Source: Desulfobacterales bacterium
GTDB lineage: Bacteria > Desulfobacterota > DSM-4660 > Desulfatiglandales > Desulfatiglandaceae
Assembly: GCA_022013615.1 (NCBI GenBank)
Contig: JAKLQB010000767.1
Span: forward strand, 1 to 5,451
Length of the DNA stretch: 5,451 nucleotides
Reading direction: 5' to 3'
Shown here one piece after another: positions 1 to 5,061 of the stretch (position 1 is the stretch's first letter; each line of letters begins with the position of its first letter). The position numbers and the translations under genes were made by a program. Under the pieces are notes generated by a model. The model made no database searches and was not told where the DNA came from. It saw nothing but the letters and a program-made list of their open reading frames with translations.

Positions 1-1293
1 AATCTTTTGGATCTTTGCCTTGGTAGTAACCCAGATAACGTTTCCCTGGCGTCTCATACCCAGATCATTGTTAGCAAGGAGGAGAGCCAGGGACTGATCC
101 CAGGGCACATTTTTAAGCCTCATTGATACCATGCCTTTTACGTCGGGTCCCCAGATAATGTTCAAATCGCTGACCTCTCCAATCAGCCTCAAAATATTGG
201 TCACATCCGCATTCACAAAATCCATGGTCATGGGTGCGCCTGTATACTTGCCTGTAGCAAGGCCAGGTATCCTCGTGGGCTCCCTCTTGGACGTTTTTGT
301 GACTTCGCGTTTAACACCCGTATCAGCAGAGGAAACGGTTTCCAGTTCCACCAGTTTCACGGGAACTATCTTCTTTTCCGGGTGCTTCACGGGTGTTGGG
401 CCAAAATCAATGCAAATACCGCTGTCTGACTGATCCACATGGAAGGGAACAATATCCCTCAAAGATATGGCAAGGGAAAGTCGTTTGTCGGTGGAAGAAT
501 ACCCGGATGTCACCCGATCTACAGCTCCCTCAAAGTGAGTGCTGTCAAGGCGTCTCAGAAGAAGCGGCGGGATAATGGTCTCCTCAAGGGTCAGGAGCAG
601 GGTCTTCGGGGTTTTTCTTTCCAGGTTGTAGCTGGCCTTCTTATCTGTTGTGACGGTAAGCCTCGATTTGCCATGCTGCAGCATGGTAAAATCAATACCC
701 AGAATCTGATTCAGAGCTGTGGCGCGTGGTTCGAAAAAAATCCTTGGTTCAGTCGTCTTCTGCTCCCATTCCCCGGCATCCCCTGTTTGCTTGGGTTCAA
801 TAGCCATGCTGGTCCCTGACTGCTTGGATGGCTCTCCTGGGTCTGATTTTGGCGAAAGCATCAGACGGAGGGAATTATCCCTTTCAGAAACCTCATAATC
901 CAGATCTCTCGCCAGGCCAACCACTACTCTCGTGGTTTTGTCATCGGCCTTTCCTAGCTCCAGGTGAATACCAATCACATTCCCATCATTCACCGGAGTT
1001 AATAGTGGAAGGTCGCCTCCAGGTACACCGCTAATATCGAGAACCACCCTGAGCGGATCAATCAACTTGAAAGTCGTATAGGGGACCGATCTGGTGTTAG
1101 TGATTTCCACAACAGTCATCTCATCCCCTGAGGAGCTAATCGTAATGGCTTCAATACTCGGAGATGTGGCCTCCTCGGTGGGTTGTTGAGTCGTACTGCT
1201 CGTTGCACAGCCGATGAGAACCCAAATGGCTATTGCCAAACATGGCCATGAGAAAAATAGTACCTTCTTGTTTTCGCTTCCTCTCGTCAACAT
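1..1293 (-). CDS. pilQ: Type IV pilus secretin PilQ, N-terminal part (runs off left edge)
   Basis: This is the outer-membrane secretin through which the type IV pilus passes. I translated the minus strand from ATG at 1293 and found 431 codons without a stop up to the window edge, so the C-terminal secretin barrel is missing only because of the window. A GGGAG ribosome binding site lies 7 nt before the ATG. Residues 1-28 form a signal peptide ending in a lipobox (LIG-C29), so it is predicted to be a lipoprotein. Two AMIN-like segments follow (about 47-147 and 205-298), which in this family bind peptidoglycan. A low-complexity linker leads to an STN/secretin N0-type domain from about 353 (MDFVNADVTNILRLIGEVSD, then the WDQSLALLL motif). 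It is the last pil gene visible, 105 nt after pilP. Identification is by motif and operon position; no alignment was run. Confidence 0.95.
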   Translation of the reverse strand, partial: MLTRGSENKKVLFFSWPCLAIAIWVLIGCATSSTTQQPTEEATSPSIEAITISSSGDEMTVVEITNTRSVPYTTFKLIDPLRVVLDISGVPGGDLPLLTPVNDGNVIGIHLELGKADDKTTRVVVGLARDLDYEVSERDNSLRLMLSPKSDPGEPSKQSGTSMAIEPKQTGDAGEWEQKTTEPRIFFEPRATALNQILGIDFTMLQHGKSRLTVTTDKKASYNLERKTPKTLLLTLEETIIPPLLLRRLDSTHFEGAVDRVTSGYSSTDKRLSLAISLRDIVPFHVDQSDSGICIDFGPTPVKHPEKKIVPVKLVELETVSSADTGVKREVTKTSKREPTRIPGLATGKYTGAPMTMDFVNADVTNILRLIGEVSDLNIIWGPDVKGMVSMRLKNVPWDQSLALLLANNDLGMRRQGNVIWVTTKAKIQKI

Positions 1294-1330
1294 ATGTGTT
1301 CTCCCTGCAAACCTGGTCTTGTTTTGACTG

Positions 1331-1366
1331 TTTCCACCCCCCCATCGCATTGGGGGTGTTTGGAAA
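1331..1366 (-). other. GC-rich hairpin in the pilP-pilQ gap
   Basis: The 105-nt pilP-pilQ gap, the longest inside the operon, contains an inverted repeat. CACCCCC (1335-1341 on the plus strand) pairs with GGGGGTG (1352-1358), and TTTC/GAAA extends it (1331-1334 with 1363-1366) with a small bulge. No T-run follows on either strand, so it is not a classical terminator. It could protect or define an mRNA end and so set pilQ levels relative to pilMNOP. That role is inference. Confidence 0.5.
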
Positions 1367-1398
1367 TTAGCATCTGAGACCCAGAATCCCGTTGCATC

Positions 1399-1926
1399 CT
1401 ACTGTAATGAACGCAGTTTCTTGGCAGTATCCTTGTCCTTTACCTGACCTGTCCTAAAATCCTTGTGCTTTTCGCGAACGATTAACTCTTTTTCCTTTAT
1501 CTCATAAACGACACCCCCATTTAGTCCTATGGGAGTGCCCTTCCTGATCACATGCCCGATCCCTTTTGAATCACGCACCATGGCCCAGTTCCCTTTCTGA
1601 CTTATAATAATTGCGATCAGATCTAATTGGGAAAGATCCAGCGTTTCAAGATAAGTCTTCGGCTTTCTCTTCTTCTTCTCTTCAACAGACTCCTGTTCGG
1701 CAATAAACGATTTGAAAGGGTCTGTTTTGCCGGTGGGGTCGTAGACATAGCCTTCTGATAGTCCCTTCTCTGGCTGGAAAAGCGTATCCTTGTCCGTATC
1801 ATCTGGTAACAATACTTTTTGACCTTTCGGTCCCTTATAGGTCAATTCCTGTGACGCACAGGCCCCCGCGACACAGAACAGTGAATACACCACAGACAGG
1901 AATAGAATAGTACTGCAATATCGCAT
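1399..1926 (-). CDS. pilP: Type IV pilus assembly lipoprotein PilP
   Basis: PilP is the periplasmic link between the PilN-PilO inner-membrane complex and the PilQ secretin. I chose ATG at 1926 (175 aa), 7 nt after the pilO stop, with AGAAGG just upstream. The frame stays open upstream to 1977, but that extension is a run of Arg/Lys inside pilO and would spoil the signal peptide. Residues 1-22 are a hydrophobic signal ending AGA-C23, a plausible but weak lipobox (Ala at -3). After a flexible stretch comes the PilP hallmark YVYDPTGKTDPF (about 60-71). A Lys/Glu-rich linker follows, then the compact beta domain (about 92-155) with LDLSQLDLIAII, WAMVRDSKGIGHVIRKG and the GGVVYEI segment. The length fits the family. 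Lipidation is a prediction from the motif only. Confidence 0.93.
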   Translation of the reverse strand: MRYCSTILFLSVVYSLFCVAGACASQELTYKGPKGQKVLLPDDTDKDTLFQPEKGLSEGYVYDPTGKTDPFKSFIAEQESVEEKKKRKPKTYLETLDLSQLDLIAIIISQKGNWAMVRDSKGIGHVIRKGTPIGLNGGVVYEIKEKELIVREKHKDFRTGQVKDKDTAKKLRSLQ

Positions 1927-1933
1927 CAGCCTT

Positions 1934-2557
1934 CTATTTCTTCTTTTTCTTATTTTTTCCCGCCTCAGTCTTCTCATCGACTTCCCTTTTAAACCTATAT
2001 GTTACGGCATCGCATTTGGTTGTGAGATTGGTGGACCTCTCCTTGACAGGCTTCATGGAGATGTCAAGAATATTGACAATCCGTTTCATTCGGCCCACCT
2101 TATCGAAGAACGTGGCGACATCGTGATAAGTACCACTTACTTCCATGGAAACAGGAATCTCTATATAGAAATCACGAGCCTTTTCTTTGTTTGGGCTAAA
2201 TAACCGGAACTCCAGGTTGGCGTCGCTTCCTAACTGCGTGATGCTCCTCAGGAGGGTTGGTATCTCCCTTTCGTTAGGCAAGAGATTAAGGGCCTCCCCG
2301 AATTGGGCCTCAACCTCGACCTGCTCTGCCTCAAATGTTTTCAAAGTTCTCGCCTTTATTTTGGCTTGATTGATTTTCTTTTCAAGACCTGCAATCTCTT
2401 TGTTGAGCCGAGTAATCTCCTTTGATTTAGGGATATAGACCAGCGCTACGAAAATCCCTGCCAGCAGGACAATCGTTCCCACAAGAATCAGTATCCTGTG
2501 GATCATCTTTAGCTTTTCAACTTTTTCAAAAAAGGCGCCCGTTGGCATTCCTTCCAC
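1934..2557 (-). CDS. pilO: Type IV pilus inner-membrane protein PilO
   Basis: PilO pairs with PilN in the inner-membrane alignment complex. The 207-residue frame has a short cytoplasmic N-terminus, one transmembrane helix (about 20-42) and a periplasmic coiled coil (about 44-85). The conserved LLPNEREIPTLLRSITQLG block and a ferredoxin-like domain with YIEIPVSMEVSGTYHDVATF and FFDKVGRMKRIVNI follow. The start is uncertain: GTG at 2557 has a GGGGGA too close to it, while ATG at 2548 has GGGGGA 10 nt upstream; the difference is three residues. It begins 25 nt after pilN. The C-terminus is an unusual basic tail, AGKNKKKKK, encoded by an A-rich tract that runs into the stop. Confidence 0.94.
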   Translation of the reverse strand: MEGMPTGAFFEKVEKLKMIHRILILVGTIVLLAGIFVALVYIPKSKEITRLNKEIAGLEKKINQAKIKARTLKTFEAEQVEVEAQFGEALNLLPNEREIPTLLRSITQLGSDANLEFRLFSPNKEKARDFYIEIPVSMEVSGTYHDVATFFDKVGRMKRIVNILDISMKPVKERSTNLTTKCDAVTYRFKREVDEKTEAGKNKKKKK

Positions 2558-2582
2558 ATCCCCCTGGTCAAAAAATTAAGTG

Positions 2583-3170
2583 TTAGCGTTTCTTCTTGGT
2601 TTCTGTTATGGTTTTTTCTTTATGGGCATAAGTCTTACATGTTAAGATAAAATCAACCACATTTAGTTTATATTTTGGCAAATTATTTAGCTTAGCGGTC
2701 TGGAGGTCAACTGAAACTACATGCTTGGCATTCTCAAGGTTCGTCATAAACAAGGCTACTGTATCGTTGTCCATTGCAGTGCCCTTCAAGGTCAAGATGC
2801 CATTTTTTTCATTTAGATCGGTTAGCCACAGTTTCTCCTTGTGAACCGCCATCGACAACTCATCTAATAAAAGGACCGGTCCTGTTTTTTTACTTTCAAG
2901 TTCTTTAATAACATTGAGTTTGGCTCGGACCTCAGTGATCTTCTTTTTTAACTCCTCTATTTTTTTCGTGGTTTCTGCATAAGTGGCCAGTTCTTTCTTT
3001 TTAGAGGACATATCAGTCTCTAAAGCAGCTACGTTTCTGCTTAAATTCAGGAAAACAAACCCCATCAATAGCGCAAGGCAGACGACGGACAGGACAAAAA
3101 CACTAATCTGCCTCCTTATATTCTCTTTTTTCCTGGCGGCCCTAAACGGTAGAAGATTTATTCTTATCAT
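2583..3170 (-). CDS. pilN: Type IV pilus inner-membrane protein PilN
   Basis: PilN connects cytoplasmic PilM to the periplasmic part of the pilus machine. The 195-residue product opens with MIRINLLPFR, the conserved cytoplasmic INLLP peptide that docks into PilM in characterised systems. A transmembrane helix (about 22-44) follows, then a Lys/Glu-rich coiled coil (about 46-95). The periplasmic ferredoxin-like domain has LLDELSMAVHKEKLWLTDL and the GTAMDNDTVALFMTNLENA block typical of PilN. The ATG overlaps the pilM stop as ATGA, so translation is probably coupled. The upstream Shine-Dalgarno sequence (GGTGA) is weak, which fits coupling. The C-terminus ends in a basic ETKKKR tail, as PilO also ends in lysines. 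Confidence 0.95.
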   Translation of the reverse strand: MIRINLLPFRAARKKENIRRQISVFVLSVVCLALLMGFVFLNLSRNVAALETDMSSKKKELATYAETTKKIEELKKKITEVRAKLNVIKELESKKTGPVLLLDELSMAVHKEKLWLTDLNEKNGILTLKGTAMDNDTVALFMTNLENAKHVVSVDLQTAKLNNLPKYKLNVVDFILTCKTYAHKEKTITETKKKR

Positions 3171-4255
3171 TTGTCACCAATGCTTCTTAGAGCCAGACCC
3201 ACAGCGACAGCAGCCTGTGGCGCCATGTACCTCAGGTACCTTGGGTCAAAGCGTTTTTCGTCAACTACAAGGTTCGAAAAAGGGTTAAGTTCTACAACTG
3301 GGATACCTGTTTCTAATTGCAGATATTTCTGAAACCCGGGGATCCTGCAAGATCCTCCGCTAATCAGGATTTTCTCTATGGTTTCATCCGGGTAGGTGCT
3401 GGCCACAAAGTCGAGGGCTCGCTTTATTTCCATGGCCCACTCCGATACCACAGAAGTAAAAATCTCCTCCAGTCTACCTTTCTGTTTACCTACTTTGCCG
3501 CCTCCCAGTTTTATTTGTTCAGCTTCTTCGAAACTGACGCTGAAATCGGACATAATGCCCTCAGTAATCTGGGAGCCGCCAAATGAGGAATCCCTGGTAA
3601 ATAGAGATACCCCATCTTTGATGGCATTTATTCCAAGCTCATCAGCGCCTACATTCACCAGTGCGTAACACCCCTCAGGTTCCTCAGTACTAATCTCAAA
3701 GGCATTTTGTATGGCAAATGCGTCCACATCCAGAACCCCCGGGCTAAGACCTGACAGTTGAAGCAGATTGTCGTAATCGTTAATGATATCTTTCTTGGCG
3801 GCGACCAGCATAACTTCCATCTGCCCCGCCCGTTCCTGATCACCTTCCTCTGCTGCCCCTGTCTCTTCCCCCCCAGCGCTCAGAGTATCAAAATCAAGGT
3901 TCACCTCACTGATATCAAAAGGGATATATTGTTCGGCTTCTTCCTGGATAATCGCTTCGATCTCCGATTCCTTCCTGGCGCCCAAAGCTATTTTTTTCAC
4001 AATCACGGAGTATCCGGATATGGAGGTTGCTACGTTCTTGTTTTTTACCTTCAGGTTTTTGAAAAGGCTTGTTATTGCCGATGATACGAGCTCCATTTCT
4101 TTTATAGCTCCTTCAACTATCGCATCAGGTGGCAGCCCTATCTGGCCAAAATTCTTAAGGACCCTCCCTTGCTTGCCGTGATCTATCTCCACTAACTTGA
4201 TAGAATGGGACCCTATATCCAGCCCAACTAATTGATTTTTTTTAGGAATAGCCAT
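3167..4255 (-). CDS. pilM: Type IV pilus assembly protein PilM, actin-like ATPase fold
   Basis: PilM is a cytoplasmic, FtsA-like nucleotide-binding protein that recruits PilN and links it to the pilus motor. Visible motifs are the phosphate-1 loop LVGLDIGSHSIKLVEI near the N-terminus, the IIQEEAEQYIPFDI block, LDVDAFAIQNAFE, the central ALVNVGADELGINAI with DSSFGGSQITEGI, the adenosine-type loop ILISGGSCRIPGF, and the closing APQAAVAVGLALRS helix. I chose ATG at 4255 (MAIPKKNQLVG), which matches the usual short lead before LVGLDIGS. A GTG at 4270 overlaps the HTH stop as GTGA and would add five residues, so coupled initiation there is possible. An acidic Gly/Glu-rich stretch (about residues 127-145 from this start) looks like a loop insertion between core strands. 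The stop overlaps the pilN start by 3 nt. Confidence 0.95.
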   Translation of the reverse strand: MAIPKKNQLVGLDIGSHSIKLVEIDHGKQGRVLKNFGQIGLPPDAIVEGAIKEMELVSSAITSLFKNLKVKNKNVATSISGYSVIVKKIALGARKESEIEAIIQEEAEQYIPFDISEVNLDFDTLSAGGEETGAAEEGDQERAGQMEVMLVAAKKDIINDYDNLLQLSGLSPGVLDVDAFAIQNAFEISTEEPEGCYALVNVGADELGINAIKDGVSLFTRDSSFGGSQITEGIMSDFSVSFEEAEQIKLGGGKVGKQKGRLEEIFTSVVSEWAMEIKRALDFVASTYPDETIEKILISGGSCRIPGFQKYLQLETGIPVVELNPFSNLVVDEKRFDPRYLRYMAPQAAVAVGLALRSIGDK

Positions 4256-4266
4256 AATTAATGTTT

Positions 4267-4476
4267 TCACCTCTCAGGGAAAATTTTCTCCCTGTCAGAA
4301 AGGTCATAGCCAAGGGCCAATATAATCTTACGCTTGGTCTCCATCCGGCAGTCTTTTCCCCGTTCAACCCGATCAATAGTCAAGGGAGAAACGCCCGCTT
4401 TTCTTGCAAGCTCTGCCTTGCTCATGAGCAACCCCTCTCTGGTTGTTTTTACGGCATTCGCATTCAATTTATCCAC
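4267..4476 (-). CDS. Small XRE/Cro-type helix-turn-helix protein, first gene of the pil operon
   Basis: A 69-residue protein consisting of almost nothing but an HTH domain. The second helix (MSKAELARKAGV, 18-29), the turn, the recognition helix (SPLTIDRVERG, 29-39) and a supporting C-terminal helix (METKRKIILALG) match the XRE/HTH_3 pattern. I chose GTG at 4476: AGGA lies 6 nt upstream, the start is about 22 nt after the predicted P2 start point, and it is needed to include the first HTH helix (NAVKTTREG). An internal ATG at 4425 with GAGGGG upstream would cut the domain. The stop codon overlaps a possible pilM GTG, so it is cotranscribed with the pilus genes. It may regulate its own promoter or other pilus genes; neither target nor sign of regulation can be read from the sequence. 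It has no ligand or oligomerisation domain. Confidence 0.85.
   Translation of the reverse strand: MDKLNANAVKTTREGLLMSKAELARKAGVSPLTIDRVERGKDCRMETKRKIILALGYDLSDREKIFPER
4275..4294 (-). other. Inverted repeat at the HTH-pilM junction
   Basis: Within the last codons of the HTH gene, CAGGGAGA and TTTTCCCTG form a hairpin of about 8 bp (one G-U pair) with a small A/T loop. It sits directly 5' of the GAGAGG sequence that would serve pilM, so it could influence pilM translation or the ratio of HTH protein to pilus proteins. It may also be chance in an A/T-rich coding end. Confidence 0.35.
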
Positions 4477-4504
4477 CCCAAGTCCTGTATTCCCAGATAT
4501 ATAT

Positions 4505-4534
4505 AATATATCAAAATTAGCTCATATTTGTCAA
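4505..4534 (-). promoter_or_regulatory. Promoter P2 for the HTH-pilMNOPQ operon (sigma-70 type)
   Basis: On the minus strand a perfect TTGACA (-35, plus positions 4529-4534) is followed after 18 nt by TATATT (-10, 4505-4510). The predicted start is near 4498, giving a leader of about 22 nt before the GTG of the HTH gene. Upstream is a long A/T-rich block resembling an UP element (4535-4583). This promoter lies downstream of the riboswitch and its terminators, so it would escape their control. Confidence 0.75.
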
Positions 4535-4583
4535 ATAGTTTTTTATAAATTAATTAAATTGTATATAATTTATACATATATAG
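4529..4583 (-). repeat. Promoter-upstream direct repeat, copy 1 (at P2)
   Basis: This block includes the P2 -35 box and the A/T-rich sequence upstream. It matches 4829-4881 at about 46 of 55 columns in a hand alignment, with a 16-nt identical core (ATAAATTAATTAAATT on the plus strand) that includes the palindrome TTAATTAA. It is likely a shared UP element or binding site, or the trace of a promoter duplication. Confidence 0.75.
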
Positions 4584-4589
4584 CGGGGG

Positions 4590-4623
4590 AAAAAAGTGTG
4601 CGGCACAATATGTTGTACTCGCA
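4590..4623 (-). terminator. Second hairpin with T-run, probable backup terminator
   Basis: On the minus strand TGCG, a bulged A, GTACAA, loop CATA, TTGTGC and CGCA form a 10-bp hairpin (4599-4623). CAC and six T residues follow (4590-4595). The hairpin is weaker than the upstream terminator and there are 3 nt between stem and T-run. It would stop RNA that passes the first terminator before it enters P2. Confidence 0.5.
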
Positions 4624-4650
4624 TCCGCTCACTAATTCTTTTCAACCCTA

Positions 4651-4690
4651 AGAAAAAAGCCTTTGAGCATCCCCACACCCAAAGGCTTTA
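4651..4690 (-). terminator. Intrinsic terminator of the riboswitch leader
   Basis: On the minus strand AAAGCCTTTG (4689-4680) and CAAAGGCTTT (4665-4656) form a perfect 10-bp stem with a 14-nt loop. The 3' arm runs into TTTTTTCT. It begins about 12 nt after the aptamer, the usual place for a riboswitch expression platform that works by transcription termination. No equivalent T-run exists on the plus strand. Confidence 0.88.
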
Positions 4691-4700
4691 TCCAAAATAA

Positions 4701-4785
4701 CCGTCGGCAACTCGGCTATCATGACCTTTCGGCTGTAGACCCGTAGCTTTGCGTCACCGCCTTTCAGCGGCTTTGCCCTTTCGCT
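4701..4785 (-). ncRNA. Cyclic di-GMP-I (GEMM-I) riboswitch aptamer
   Basis: The minus strand shows the GEMM-I core in order. AGGGCAAAGCC is followed by P2 with a GAAA tetraloop (CCGCT-GAAA-GGCGG, 4770-4757) and the linker GACGCAAAGC (4755-4746). P3 closes through CU(A)CGG with CCGAG, has a receptor-like internal loop (GTCTACA with TCATGATAG) and a GCC-GAAA-GGT tip. The 3' strand is GTTGCCG. Positions matching the ligand-contacting G20, A47 and C92 of the Vibrio cholerae Vc2 aptamer are G at 4776, A at 4749 and C at 4707. The retained G20 favours c-di-GMP; an A there marks the cGAMP-sensing variants. The RNA starts about 14 nt upstream at P1 and leads into the terminator and then the pilus operon. 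Confidence 0.95.
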
Positions 4786-4805
4786 ATATATATAGTTTGT
4801 CTAAT

Positions 4806-4834
4806 ATAATAGAATAAACCCATCTATTTGTCAA
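4806..4834 (-). promoter_or_regulatory. Promoter P1 for the riboswitch transcript (sigma-70 type)
   Basis: On the minus strand TTGACA (-35, 4829-4834) is separated by exactly 17 nt from TATTAT (-10, 4806-4811), close to the ideal sigma-70 form. The predicted start is near 4799, about 14 nt before the aptamer, so the transcript is essentially riboswitch plus terminator unless read-through occurs. The A/T-rich upstream block repeats the one at P2. Confidence 0.82.
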
Positions 4835-4881
4835 GTATTTTCATAAATTAATTAAATTTTGCATAATTTATGTATATATAG
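4829..4881 (-). repeat. Promoter-upstream direct repeat, copy 2 (at P1)
   Basis: Second copy of the P2 upstream block, displaced by 300 nt, again containing the -35 box, TTAATTAA and a terminal ATATATAG (plus strand). The pair brackets the riboswitch, both terminators and the P1 core. Confidence 0.75.
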
Positions 4882-5050
4882 TAGAAACAAAAAAATCATC
4901 ACACTACATCTTGTATAATAAAATAGAAATTGCTTTACAAATGAGAACGTGAGGGATTAAATTCCGTCTGTTTATAAAATTAATTCGGAGTTCCTAAAGG
5001 GGATTTTCGTTTTTCATGAATGGCGAAATACCCAAATCTATCATTTTTTT
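4882..5050. other. Intergenic region upstream of lepB
   Basis: A/T-rich spacer between divergent P1 and lepB. I see no strong plus-strand promoter. TATAAT at 4914-4919 has no recognisable -35, and TTTACA at 4934-4939 with TTAAAT at 4957-4962 is only a weak candidate. No RNA gene or terminator is evident. Confidence 0.5.
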
Positions 5051-5056
5051 GGGAGG
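5051..5056 (+). promoter_or_regulatory. Ribosome binding site deciding the lepB start
   Basis: GGGAGG lies 5 nt before TTG at 5062, a strong Shine-Dalgarno at good spacing. The in-frame ATG at 5020 has no such site near it: the closest, AAAGGGG, ends about 17 nt upstream. Confidence 0.65.
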
Positions 5057-5061
5057 GTTTT

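Noticed and set aside
131..1034. Several plus-strand ORFs of 60-126 codons
   Set aside because: They lie antisense to the continuous pilQ frame, have no recognisable domain or ribosome binding site, and are shadows.
1151..1345. Minus-strand ORF of 64 codons over the pilQ start
   Set aside because: It is out of frame with pilQ. The pilQ frame from 1293 has a ribosome binding site, lipoprotein signal and AMIN domains.
1331..1366. Hairpin before pilQ as an intrinsic terminator
   Set aside because: No T-run follows on either strand, and pilQ continues the operon.
4575..4637. 20-codon GTG-started minus-strand ORF through the second hairpin
   Set aside because: It has no ribosome binding site and lies in what reads as untranslated leader.
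4261..4651. Plus-strand ORFs across the HTH gene and leader
   Set aside because: They are antisense to the HTH gene and run through promoter P2 and the second terminator, with no protein features.
4914..4919. TATAAT on the plus strand as a lepB promoter
   Set aside because: The -35 region at proper spacing is a run of A, and there is no extended -10 TGn.
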